Part shown: piece after piece, positions 36,226 through 46,408 of the stretch
How positions within the stretch are numbered: the first letter of the stretch is position 1
Layout: each line of letters starts with the position of its first letter
Source of the DNA: Okapia johnstoni
Lineage: Eukaryota > Chordata > Mammalia > Artiodactyla > Giraffidae
Direction: 5' to 3'
Length of the DNA: 64,000 nt
NCBI GenBank assembly: GCA_024291935.2
Contig: CM044311.1
Coordinates: forward strand, 21,723,001 to 21,787,000
Translations under genes and position numbers: made by a program
The notes under the pieces: generated by a model
Told to the model about the DNA's origin: nothing
The model's database searches: none
Seen by the model: only the letters and a program-made list of their open reading frames with translations

Positions 36226-36987
36226 GAAAAGCGAAAAAGAGCTAAAGAGCCTCTTGATGAAAGTGAAAGAGGAGAGTGAAAAAGTTGGCTTAAAGCTCAA
36301 CATTCAGAAAACTAAGATCATGGCATCTGATCCCATCACTTCATGGGAAATAGATGGGGAAACAGTGGAAACAGTGTTAGACTTTATTTTGGGGGCTCCA
36401 AAATCACTGCTGTTGGATGATTCCAGCCAAGAAATTAAAAGACGCTTACTCCTTGGAAGGAAGGTTATGACCGACCTAGATAGCATATTTAAATGCAGAG
36501 ACATTACTTTGCCAACAAAGCTCCATCTAGTCAAGACTATGGTTTTTCCAGTGGTCATGTATGGATGTGAGAGTTGGACGGTGAAGAAAGCTGAGCGCCA
36601 AAGAATTGATGCTTTTGAACTGTGGTGTTGGAGAAAACTCTTGAGAGTCCCTTGGACTGCAAGAAGATCCAACCAGTCCATCCTAAAGGAGATCAGTCCT
36701 GGGTGTTCATTGGAAGGACTGATGTTGAAGCTGAAACTCCAATACTTTGGCAACCTCATGCGAAGAGTTGACTCATTGGAAAAGACCCTGATGCTGATAG
36801 GGATTGGGGACAGAAGAAGAAGGGGACGACAGAGGATGAGATGGTTGGATGGCTTCACCGACTCAATGGACATGGGTTTGGGTAGACTCCGGGAGTTGAT
36901 GGACAGGGATGCCTGGCGTGCTGCGATTCTTGGGGTCACAGAGAATCAGACACGACTGAGAGACTTTACTGAACTGAACTGTCTGAT
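36226..36987 (+). pseudogene. BovB ORF2 C-terminal domain, still open
   Basis: An open frame runs through the C-terminal part of BovB ORF2: LKSLLMKVKEESEKVGLKL, then MASDPITSWEIDGETVETV, a slightly altered segment around residues 68-75 of the frame, then [20 protein letters not shown] and the [10 protein letters not shown] block. RT motifs A and C are absent by truncation. The frame reads into the flank before stopping at 37046-37048. No activity expected. Confidence 0.8.
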
Positions 36988-37052
36988 GTGGAAACATAAA
37001 ATTATATTCATCACCATCTTCATATCATCAGTTCAGCAACTGAACTGAACTG
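36226..37052 (+). mobile_element. BovB LINE, 5'-truncated, with transduced 3' flank and second tail
   Basis: Starts just after motif C and runs to a BovB tail at 36967-36982, followed by 47 bp of non-BovB flank (36983-37029) and a second BovB-like tail GCAACTGAACTGAACTGA. The whole unit is bounded by a perfect 13-bp repeat AAATAGTGGTAGA at 36213-36225 and 37053-37065. The flank and second tail are therefore inside the insertion. Confidence 0.92.
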
Positions 37053-37192
37053 AAATAGTGGTAGAATTTAATAATTCTCCTAGATCATCTCAAACTCAAG
37101 AATTTATCTCAATCTGTCTACAATATTATTTTCTGTAATTTTCATCATACTGCTTCTTTATGAATGGAGTTATATTTCTATGTATATACATA

Positions 37193-37195
37193 TAC

Positions 37196-37230
<35 letters not shown>
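37193..37230 (+). repeat. (GATA)n microsatellite
   Basis: About nine uninterrupted tetranucleotide units. Probably polymorphic. Confidence 0.93.
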
Positions 37231-37387
37231 TGTATACACGTAATTTATAATTATTTGGAGAGAAGATGAGAAGAGATAAAAGTACCTAACTCTGTTTATG
37301 GTACAAAGTTAAGATTCAATAAACTATATGCCTCACATAAGCAGTTTTGTCTTTATTGCACAACCAAAAATGGTATCCATCTATAAA

Positions 37388-37525
37388 TAATCTCCCTGGA
37401 GAAGAAAAGGGCAACTCACTCCACTATTCTTGCCTGCAGAATCCCATGGACAGAGGAGACTGGTGGGCAATAGTCCATCAGGATCACAAATAGTCAGAAA
37501 CAACTGAAGTGACTTAGCACACATA
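37388..37525 (+). mobile_element. Bov-A monomer
   Basis: TCCCTGGAGAAGAAAAGGGC, the body with ATTCTTGCCTGCAGAATCCC, and the end CAACTGAAGTGACTTAGCAC. Confidence 0.85.
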
Positions 37526-37554
37526 AAAACTCTAATAGTTCTCAAAATAGTGCC

Positions 37555-37643
37555 TATTATCTATTTACAGTGTTGTGCTAATTTCAGGTATATAGAAAAG
37601 TGATTCAATTATATTCAATTGAATATAATCACTATATATTGTG

Positions 37644-37700
<57 letters not shown>

Positions 37701-38050
37701 AAACCAAATCACTTTTCTATATACCTGAAACTAACATAACGTTGGATGTGGATTTGTGTGTGTGTGTATAAGTCCTTTTCAGAGTCTTTCAGTTATAAAT
37801 TATTACATTATATTCAATATAGTCTCCTGTGCTATACAGTAAGTCCTTATTGTTTCTCTATTATAATACAGTAGGATGCATATGTTAATCCTAAATTTCC
37901 AATGTATCTCCTTCCTCTACTGTCCCTGCCTTCTCCCCTGGTAACCATAAACTTTTCTATGCCTGTGAGTCTATTTCTAGTCTGCAAATGAGTTCATTTG
38001 TATCCTTTTTTGGGGAAATTTTTTAAATTTTATATTCTCTCATTCTCCAC
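37555..38050 (-). mobile_element. Old L1 3' end, antisense
   Basis: The text around 37805-37990 (ATTCAATATAGTCTCCTGTG; CTATACAGTAAGTCCTTATT; TTCTATGCCTGTGAGTC) matches the antisense 3' UTR of old mammalian L1 subfamilies. The left part holds an inverted repeat around an (AT)n tract. Confidence 0.65.
37583..37729. repeat. 23-bp perfect inverted repeat around an (AT)n tract
   Basis: Arm 1 is 37583-37605 (starts TTCAGGTATATAGAAAAG). Arm 2 is 37707-37729, its exact reverse complement. The loop of about 100 bp is mostly AT, including an (AT)n run at about 37649-37688. It could form a long hairpin or cruciform. Confidence 0.92.
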
Positions 38051-38156
38051 TCCCACCCCTACCAGATAAGAACAGAGACTTTATCTCTTACAGTGATGGT
38101 TAAGAACATAGTTTGATACAAATAGATTTTTATAAATAGTATGAATTTGGAGTGAG

Positions 38157-38295
38157 AGACTTCCCTGGTGGCCCAGTCAGTAAAGAATCGGCTTGCAGTG
38201 CAGGAGACCCGGGTTTGATCCCTGGGTCAGAAAGATCCCTGGGTCAGAAAGGAAGCAGCAACCCACTCTAGTATTTTTGCCTGAGAAATCCTGAT
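38157..38295 (+). mobile_element. Bov-tA SINE, 3'-truncated, inside duplicated flanks
   Basis: Head GACTTCCCTGGTGGCCCAGT, box-B-like GGGTTTGATCCC, a 17-bp tandem duplication GATCCCTGGGTCAGAAA near 38217-38250, then a short Bov-A piece. The outer sequence is duplicated (38097-38136 and 38294-38333, about 35 of 40 bases identical). Confidence 0.8.
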
Positions 38296-38518
38296 TGTTA
38301 AGAACATAGCTTGAAACAGGTAGATTTTTATAATTTTATTTAAAAATTTTAAATATATTTTATACTTTTATTTAGCCTATATAAAATATATATAATCAAA
38401 CCTGATCACTTGCCATTTTATGTTTATGCCTTGCCTATCTCCTTGATCTGAATTTGACCATGTCCTTGTTTCCTGGTATATTCTTACATGCTTCTTATTC
38501 TATCAATAACCTAGCTAT

Positions 38519-39249
38519 TAGTGAAGAAGAGCAAAAGAGCCTCTTGGTGAAAGTGAAAGAGGAGAGTGAAAAAGTTGGCTTAAAACTCAACATTCAGAAA
38601 ATTAATATCATAGCATCTACTCCTATCACTTCATGGCAAATAGATGGGGAAACAATGGAAACAGTGAGAAAATTTATTTTGGGGGGCTCCAAAATCACTG
38701 CAGATGGTGACTGTAGCCATGAAATTAAAAGAAGCTTACTCCTTGGAAGAAAAATTATGACTAACCTAGATAGCATATTAAAAAGCAGAGACATTACTTT
38801 GCCAACAAAGGTCCGTCTAGTCAAGGCTATGGTTTTTCCAGTAGTCATGTATGGATGTGAGAGTTGGACTATAAAGAAAGCTAAGTACTGAAGAACAGAT
38901 GCTTTTGAACTGTGATGTTGGAGAAGACTCTTGGGAGTCCCTTGGACTGCAAGGAGATCCAACCAGTCCATCCTAAAGGAGATCTGTCCTGAATATTCAT
39001 TGGAAGGACTGATGTTGAAGCTGAAACTCCAATACTTTGGTAACCTGATGGAAAGAGCCGATTCATTAGAAAAGATGCTGGGAAAGATTGAAGGCAGGAG
39101 GAGAAAGGGACAACAGAGGATGAGATTGTTGGATGGACTCAATGGACATCAGTTTGAGTAAACTCCGGAGTTGGTGATGGACAGGGAGGCCTGGCATGCT
39201 CTAGTCCATGGGGTCACAAAGAGTCAGACACGACTGAGTAACTGAACTG
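38519..39249 (+). mobile_element. BovB LINE 3' part with 11-bp target duplication
   Basis: Starts downstream of motif C and runs to the 3' tail. Direct repeat AACCTAGCTAT at 38508-38518 and 39250-39260. A frame from within the flank (38454) to 38891 reads EESEKVGLKLNIQKINIIAS and FPVVMYGCESWTIKKAKY, then a stop at 38889-38891. A second frame (38931-39161) continues [20 protein letters not shown]. Confidence 0.93.
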
Positions 39250-39260
39250 AACCTAGCTAT

Positions 39261-39664
39261 AACTTCACTGCCTACCTCCAATTCTCCCTTTTGCATGGAT
39301 CATGATAATCTCCAAGACTTCTGCTTCTTTAATGTATTATTCTGTAAAATTAATCTTCCCTGAATATTATATTTGTATATCTCTTTAGTTATTTTAATTT
39401 GAATAGTAATTTCATTACTGACCTTCCCCTGTTTTGATTCTAGTTCCCTGAAAAAGAGGGGCTACACACATTTAAATCTAAACTTCCACCCATCTTATCA
39501 TACTTTATTAAAAATAAGTTGTTCTTCATTTAACTCTTTTTTATACTTGAATTAAATATAATATTTTATATTAAGCAAAATATACATTTTCAGTGAAGCA
39601 CATGCTGTTTAGCAGGGGAAATTTTATTTTAGTGAGCAGCTCTGTTTGTCTTAAATTACATTAT
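39261..39664. other. AT-rich spacer
   Basis: Nothing recognised. Confidence 0.4.
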
Positions 39665-40650
39665 ATTATTCAGGGTTCTTCAGAGAAACAGAACTAGTAG
39701 GATATATTCATATATGATATATATGTGTGTGTGTGTATTTAACATATACATAACACATATATTTTTATTTTGCATACATATATATCTTGTCCATATATAT
39801 GGAATTGGGTCACAGTTTTGTACAAATAAATTTCATTTCATAGTTTGGTACAAATAGAAATCACCATGATCCATACAAAAGAGAGAATTTGAGGTAGGCA
39901 ATAAAGTTATAGCTAGGTTATTGATAGACTAACTGAGAGTTCCATTCTGCCACCTGCAAACTAAAGACCCAGAAGGACTGGTAGCATAGTTCCAGTCTGA
40001 GCCCAAAGGACTGAGAATCAAGAGAACCAATCCTATGAGTCCTAGTACATGTTCAAAGACATGGGAACCAGAGAGCTAACGGTGTAAAGTCCCAGGTGAG
40101 TTTAAGAGCCCAAGAACCAAGAGCCCCAATGGTGTCCTAGTCCAAGGACAAGAGATCAGTGTTGTAGCTCATACAGATCAGACAGAGAGAGAACAAATTC
40201 CTCTTTCCTCCATATTTTTCTTCTATTCAGGCTAACAATGAATTGGATGATGCTCATTCACAATGAGGAGGGCAATATGTTTTACTCAGTTCGTACTTGC
40301 GTGCTAAGCTGCCACAGTAGAGTCCATATCTGCCACCTTATGGACTGTAGCCTACCAGGCTCCTCTGTTCAAAGGATTCTTTAGGCAAGAATACTGGGGT
40401 GGGTCACCATGCCCTTCTCTAGAAGATCTTCCCCGCCCAGGGATCCAACCCATGTCTCCTGCAGCTCCTGCATTGCAGGCAGATTCTTTACTGCTGAGTG
40501 GTCTACCGGGAAGCCAACTTTACTCAGTATAGTGATTCAAATGCAATTCTTGTCTAGAAACATCCCCATGGAAACACTGTTTAGCCAAATATCTGGGTAT
40601 ATCCTGTGATTCAGTCAATCTGACGCATAAAATTAACCATCACATGCATT
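39665..40650 (+). mobile_element. Ancient repeat, possibly an old L1 3' region, split by a SINE
   Basis: Starts CAGGGTTCTTCAGAGAAACA and ends ACGCATAAAATTAACCATCAC, a layout known from mammal-wide repeats. Between are repeated CTGAGAATCAAGAGAACCAA-like blocks. A Bov-tA sits at 40291-40518. The subfamily is uncertain. Confidence 0.5.
40291..40518 (-). mobile_element. Bov-tA SINE with 10-bp target duplication
   Basis: Antisense Bov-A body then the head (GGGATCCAACCCATGTCTCC). A CAGCTCCTG/CATTGCAG part is locally duplicated. Perfect repeat TTTACTCAGT at 40281-40290 and 40519-40528. Confidence 0.92.
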
Positions 40651-41839
40651 TTCAAACACTTATAACTCTGCCATCTTTTTCTTCTCAAACTTCCCTTCCT
40701 TGCCCCACCTTCATCAGAATACTCAAAAGTAATGGATAAGTTTTTTTTTTGACAACGATGTCAGTTTGAGTTCCTTTTTTCTACAACCCTTCCACTACTA
40801 TCACATCAGACGTATTTTGACAAGTCAACAATATCCAGTATGTTGTTGTTATTATTATATTGTTGCTACTTACCTCTGAGAGAAACACTAAGATACAAAT
40901 ATTTTCTAAAATGTTTGCAGTGACTTATTCATCAATTGTAGTTTTAACTTTGAATCCCAAAGGCATGAATTTCAGGAAATAGTGAAGCAGACATAATGGT
41001 TAAATTTATATGATCAGACTAATAATTATCCAATTTGAAGTTAATGCATAAAACGTGAGACTCTGATGTCCCTAATGTATTTGCCAAGTGTCATGATACA
41101 ATAAAAATATTTAAACTGCAATTTAGATGGCTCAAAGTATCTATTCAGTTTCATCTTCCAAAATAATGATGAAAAGAAACTGGTGGAGGTAATTTCATCA
41201 TTCTGACATGCACCTTCTAAATTTTTACTGGAAAAGGTATTTTTAGCCAAGTTTTCCAGTTATCTTTTTTTACATGATTCCAAATTAACTGAGCCATGGA
41301 TATATTCTTTGTTAAAGTAATCCTAATTGTCAGTATACTTAATAAATTCTCAAGTTGAAATTCTTCTCTATTTTAAGTTTAGCATCACTATAAATTTCAG
41401 TCATTTAGATTTTCTGATATTTTACTTTTAAATTATTAAAAGAAGTAACGAGGAAGAAAAATGTACTATTAAGTTGTCCTCTTAAAAATCACAATATGAA
41501 AAATTCACATTTTTTTAAAAATAACTTCAGGCACTGCACAGTTTTAGTAGCCACAATTAAAACATAAGCTGCTGTGAAATGGTCATAAAAGTAATAAAAA
41601 GGACTAATTTGATAAAAAATGCTCAAGATCATAAAAATGATAAAGTCAACACAGTTCTGAAATTATCTTTATATTCATCCATTCACTTAACCCATGTTTA
41701 CTCAGTGCTTTTCATGTGCTAAGTTCTTTGTGAGGAGAGAACCAATTTGGAACAGTATACAATTATGCAAATAAAAATAAAAAATGCGTTATGATAAATG
41801 TTATGGGATGTACATGGGGGTATAATCTTTAAGAGCAGT
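40651..41839. other. AT-rich sequence, nothing recognised
   Basis: No gene or clear repeat. 41670-41740 loosely resembles an old L2/MIR-like end but is not assignable. Confidence 0.4.
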
Positions 41840-42113
41840 GATGGATTCCCTGAAGAAGGGGTATATATATATGTATGAGTATATATATATATACACATAT
41901 ATATGTGTGTGTGTGTATGTATGCATATAACCAGCCATCTGTCGATGCACGCTTAGGTTGTCTCCATGACTTGCTAATGTAAATAGTACTGCTAAGAACA
42001 CTAAGTGCGTGCATCTTTTCAAATTAGAGGTTTTGCTTTTTCAGATGTGGGGTTGCAGGATCTTGTGGTAGGTATATTTTTACTCTTTTTAGGAAATTTC
42101 CATGCTTTTTTCC
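41840..42113 (-). mobile_element. L1 3' fragment, antisense, with (TA)/(TG) tract
   Basis: The block CAGCCATCTGTCGATGCACG, then TTAGGTTGTCTCCATGACTT and GTAAATAGTACTGCTAAGAA, is the antisense L1 ORF2-end/3' region. A (TA)n-(TG)n tract at about 41862-41920 precedes it. Confidence 0.75.
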
Positions 42114-42115
42114 AA

Positions 42116-42168
42116 GGCTTCCCAGGTGGTACTAGTGGTAAAGAGCCTGACTGCCAGTGCAGGAGAAA
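42116..42168 (+). mobile_element. Bov-tA head fragment
   Basis: GGCTTCCCAGGTGGTACTAG then GTGGTAAAGAGCCTGACTGC. Only the tRNA-like head remains. Confidence 0.7.
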
Positions 42169-42960
42169 AGCATGAACAAGAAGAAATTAATATTTAACTC
42201 CTATTTGTATTTGTCTATATATTTAATTTATAAAGCATAAACGTTTTTTTAAACACAAGACAGGTACCTTGAAGAAGAAAATCTTTAGTTGAATCAACCA
42301 GGCCAAAGCTGAAGAGATTGGTCCTTAAAAGGATTTTCCTTTCCTCCAGAGAAAACCTTGTTTACTAAAATGAGTCAACAAATGAATTATCCACATTGTG
42401 GGTTATTTAGGGAAAAATTTAAAACATACAACAGATCTCCCTTTAACATCTACATTACTTCTATCGAAGCTCTCATCATTAGTCAGTATATACAAAAAGT
42501 ATGAGCGTAATCTCAGCTATAATCTAAATCCAGTCAGAGATTACAGTTGAACTTCTTTTCCTCAGCCTGAAGTTTCAAGGTGAGGACTTATACTCCTACC
42601 CTCCTTATGAGAAATGAGGAGATTTACTTAACTTGTGAGTTTGGGAGAAGGAACAAAGAAATGCTTGCTTGGTTCTAAATCCCTTACTTGAAAAGATGTA
42701 TGTGTGGACAGCACTGCGATCCTGGGTCTGCAGTAGGCAGCCTGCCCCTGCCATGGATGTCAGACTTTTGCTTCCTCCTTTTAGGCCTGCGTGGGGAAAT
42801 GTCCGACTTGAGATAAAGTGTTCAGAGGCCTGCTGTGACTGCACATCTAAAGCACATCCTCCAGTTTCACAGAGTTTCTGTCTCCTTGGTTAGCACAGTT
42901 AATTATGGCTTTTACTTAGTGTGTGTTAGGGACATTAAATAGTCTTGTTTAGGCTTCAGA
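42169..42960. other. Unassigned sequence, locally GC-richer
   Basis: 42640-42895 is more GC-rich than its surroundings and is open on both strands for 70-80 codons (42669-42893 plus, 42605-42844 minus), but neither frame resembles a known protein. Possibly an unrecognised old LTR-type repeat. Confidence 0.35.
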
Positions 42961-42972
42961 GAGGCGGCAGTT

Positions 42973-42981
42973 CCAAGATGG
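42973..42981 (+). promoter_or_regulatory. YY1-like motif CCAAGATGG at the BovB 5' end
   Basis: The nonamer lies 13 bp from the element start. The same core is the YY1 site at the start of the human L1 5' UTR, where it positions transcription. Function in BovB is inferred from this parallel only. Confidence 0.5.
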
Positions 42982-43179
42982 TGGAGTAGAAAGAGGTGCA
43001 CTCATCTCCTGCAAAAACTCCAAAATTACTACTCACTGCTAAACAATCATGGACAGGAGAATGTTGCATCCCACCAAAAAGAGGTACCTCATGTCCAAGG
43101 GCAAAGGGGAAGCCCCAGCGAGATGGTAGGAGAGGTGGAATTGTGTTAGAAACAAACCCCATACCCGCCAGAGACTTGG

Positions 43180-43605
43180 AAGTCTCAACAAACCTCGTGC
43201 GCACCAGGACCCAGAGATTCCACAGAGACTGAACCAGAACTGTGTTTAAGTGCCTCCTGTGGAGGTACAGGTCAGCAGTGGACTGATGAAGGGACAGGGA
43301 CTCTGAGTGCAGTAGACCTAGGTATGGCATAAGCCTTCTTAGAGGAGGTCGCCATTAACCCCACTATAGAGTCACCAGAACTTAAACAGGACTCTTGGAG
43401 GGCACAAACAAAATCTTGTGTGCAACAGGATTTAGGAGAAAGGAGCAGTGACCCCACAAGAGACTAACACAGACTTGTGCATGAGTATCCAGGAGTCTCC
43501 AATGGAAGCATGGTCAGCAATGGCCTGCTGCAGGGTTGGGGGCACTGAGTGTAGCAATGGCTGCATGGGACCTGTTGAAGGAGGTAACCATTATCTTCAC
43601 TACCT
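43180..43605 (+). repeat. Imperfect tandem duplication in the BovB 5' region
   Basis: Two units of about 200 bp (about 43180-43370 and 43405-43605) share landmarks in order: CAAACCTCGTGCGCACCAGG versus CAAAATCTTGTGTGCAACAGG, then CCACAGAGACTGA versus CCACAAGAGACTAA. Next come a CACTGAGTG/CTCTGAGTG block and a GGAGGT..CCATTA block. This resembles monomer-type promoter repeats of other LINEs, but that role is inference. Confidence 0.6.
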
Positions 43606-44189
43606 CCACCATAGTTTGGCCTCAAAAAACAGGGAGGGAACACAGCCCTGCCCATCAACAGAAAATAGGATTAAAGATTTACTGAGCATGGCCCTGCCCA
43701 TCAGAAAAAGACCAGGTTTTTACCTCAGTCAGTCTCTCCCATTAGGAAGCTTCCATGAGCCTCTTATCCTTCTCCATCAGAATGCAGACAGAAAGAAAAC
43801 CACAATCACAGAAAACTAACCAATCTGATCACATGGACCACAGCCTTCTCTAATTCAATGAAACTATGAGCCATGCCATATAGGGCCACCCAAGATGGAT
43901 GGGTCATGGTGGAGAGTTCTGAGAAAATGTGGTCCACAGGTGAAGGGAATGGCAAACCACTTCATTATTCTTGCCTTGAGAACCCCATGAAAAGTAGGAA
44001 AAGGCAAAAAGATAGGACAATGAAAGAAGAAATCGGCAGGATGGTAGGTGCCCAATATGCTACTGGAGATCAGTGGAGAAATAACTCCAGAAAGAATGAA
44101 GAGATGGAGCCAAAACAAAAACAATGCCCAGTTGTGGATGTAACTGGTGATGGAAATAAAGTCTGATGCTATAAAGAACAATAATGAAT

Positions 44190-44960
44190 AGAAACCTGGA
44201 ATGTTAGGTCCATGAATCAAGGGAAATTGGAAGTGGTCAAACAGGAGACGGCAAGAGTGAACATTGACATTTTAGGAATTAGTGAACTAAAATGAGCTGG
44301 AATGGGTGAATTTAACTCAGATGACCATTATATCTACTACTGTGGGCAACAACCCCTTAGAAGAAATGGAGTAGACAACATAGTTCACAAAAGAGTCCAA
44401 AATGCAGTACTTGGATGCAATCTGGAAAATGGCAGAATGATCTCTGTTTGTTTCCAAGGCAAAATATTCAATATCACAGGAATCCAAGTCTATGCCCCGA
44501 CCAGTAATGCTGAAGAAGCTGAAGTTGAATGGTTCTTTGAAGACCTACAAGACCTTCTAAAACTAACACTAAACGTTGTTCTTTTCATTATAGGGGACTG
44601 GAATAAAAAAGTAGGAAGTCAAGAGACACCTGGAGAAGCAGGCAAATGTGGTCTTGGATAACAAAACGAAGCAGGTCAAAGGGTAACAGAGTTTTGCCAA
44701 GAGAATACTCTGGTCATAGCACACACCCTCTTCCAACAACACAAGAGAAGACTCTACACAAGGATATCACCAGATGGTCTATACCAAAATCCAATTGATT
44801 ATATTCTTTGCAGCCAAAGATGAAGAAGCTCTATGGAGTCAGGAAAAACAAGACCAGGAGCTGACTGTGACTCAGATCATGAACTCCTTATTGCCAGATT
44901 TACACTTACATTGAAGAACGTAAGGAAAAACACTAGACCATTCAGCTATGACCTAAGTCA
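44190..44960 (+). pseudogene. BovB APE-type endonuclease remnant
   Basis: The endonuclease nicks target DNA to start copying. Visible landmarks: WNVRSMNQGKLEVV (Asn), NIDILGISELK (catalytic Glu), GIQVYAPTSNAEEAEVEW (Tyr), IIGDWNKKVG (Asp and Asn), PIDYILCSQRW, and the final GADCDSDHELL (Asp-His). All expected catalytic residues can be read. However, the Trp after SELK is a TGA stop (44293-44295), a TAA ends the frame at 44659-44661 and frames change. The longest open piece is 44302-44661. Inactive as it stands. Confidence 0.85.
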
Positions 44961-45318
44961 AATCCCTTTCGATTATGCAGTTGGAGTGACAAATAGATTC
45001 ATGGGATTAGGTATGATACATAGAGTGCCTGAAGAACTATGGATGGAGGTTCATGACGTTGTGTAGGAGGCAGTGATCATGACCATTCCTAAGAAAAAGA
45101 AATGTAAAAAGGCAAAATGGTTGTCTGAGGAGACCTTACAAGCAGCTATGAAAAGAAGAAAAGCAAAAGGCAAAGGAGAAAAGGAAAGATATACCCATTT
45201 GAACGAAGAGTTCCAAAGAATAGCAATGAGAGAAAAGAAAGCCTTCTTCAATGATCAATGCAAAAAAATAGAGGAAAACAGTTCAATGGGAAAGACTAGA
45301 TCTCTTCAAGAAAATTAG
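44833..45318 (+). pseudogene. BovB linker remnant
   Basis: 44833-45066 reads from the end of the endonuclease (SDHELLIARFTL) into the linker (YDLSQIPFDYAVGVTNRF) and stops at a TAG. 45073-45318 resumes HLNEEFQRIAMREKKAFF in another frame. Confidence 0.8.
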
Positions 45319-45472
45319 AGATAACAAGGGAACGGTTCATCCAAAGATGGGTAAAATAAAGGACAGAAGTGGTATGGACCTAACAGAAGCAGAAAATCTT
45401 AAGACCAGGTGGTAATAATACACAAAAGAACTATACAAGAAAGATCTTCATGACCCAGATAATCACAACGGT

Positions 45473-46408
45473 GTGATCACTCACCTAGAGCCAGACATCC
45501 TGGAATGTGAAGTCAAGTGGGCCTTAGGAAGCATCACTACAAATAAAGCTAGTGGAGGTGATGGAATTCCAGTTGAGCTATTTCAAATCCCAAAAGATGA
45601 TGCTATGAAAGTGCTGCACTCAATATGCCAGCAAATCTGGAAAACTCAGAAGTGGCCACAGGACAGGAAAATGTCAGTTTTCATTCCAATCCCAAAGAAA
45701 GGCAATGCTCACACTACTGCACAGTTGTACTCATCTCACACACTAGCAAGTAACACTCAAAATTCTCCAAGCCAAGCTTGGAGATCGTGATGTGAATCGT
45801 GAGTATGTGGATCGTGAACTTCCAGATGTTCAAGGTGGATTTATAAAAGGAATTAGAGATCAAATTGCCAACATCCTTTGGATCATCGAAAAGTAGGAGA
45901 GTTCCAGAAAAATATCTACTTCTGCTTTATTGACTATGCCAAAGCCTTTGACTGTGTGGATCACAACAAACTGTAGAAAATTCTTCAAGAGATGGGACTA
46001 CCAGACCACCTGACCTGCCTCCTGAGAGATCTGTATGCAGATCAAGAAGCAACAGCTATAACTGGACATGGAACAACAGCTTGATTCCAAATGAGGAAAG
46101 GAGTACATCAAGCCTGTATATTGTCAGCCTGCTTATTTAACTTATATACAGAGTACATCATGAGAAATGCTGGGCTGGAGGAAGCACAAGCTGGAACCAA
46201 GTTTGGCAAGAGAAATATCATTAGCCTCAGATATGCAGATGACACAACCCTTATGGCAAAAAGTGAAGAAGAAATAAAGAGCCTCTTGATACAACTGAAA
46301 GAAGAGAGTGAAAAAGCTGGCTTAAAACTCAATATTCCAAAAACTAAGATCATGGCATCCATTCCGGTCACTTCATTGCAAATAGATGGGGAAACAACAG
46401 AACAGTGA
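45473..46408 (+). pseudogene. BovB reverse-transcriptase remnant
   Basis: 45473-45790 reads the N-terminal RT (VKWALGSITTNKASGGDGIP and the FIPIPKKGN block). Motif A (FIDYAKAFDCVDHNK) is near 45925-45970, before a stop. 46091-46408 reads QACILSACLFNLYTEYIMRN and an intact YADD (LRYADDTTLMAK). Stops near 45892, 45975 and 46083 and frameshifts break it. The C-terminal domain follows in further frames to about 46970. Confidence 0.82.

Noticed and set aside
37193..37230. CRISPR array
   Set aside because: Tandem tetranucleotide units without spacers; the window is a mammalian genome.
42996..43819. Open frames of 60-124 codons as a BovB ORF1 protein
   Set aside because: They fall in the BovB 5' region, overlap on both strands and have no recognisable RNA-binding domain; RTE elements often lack a clear ORF1.
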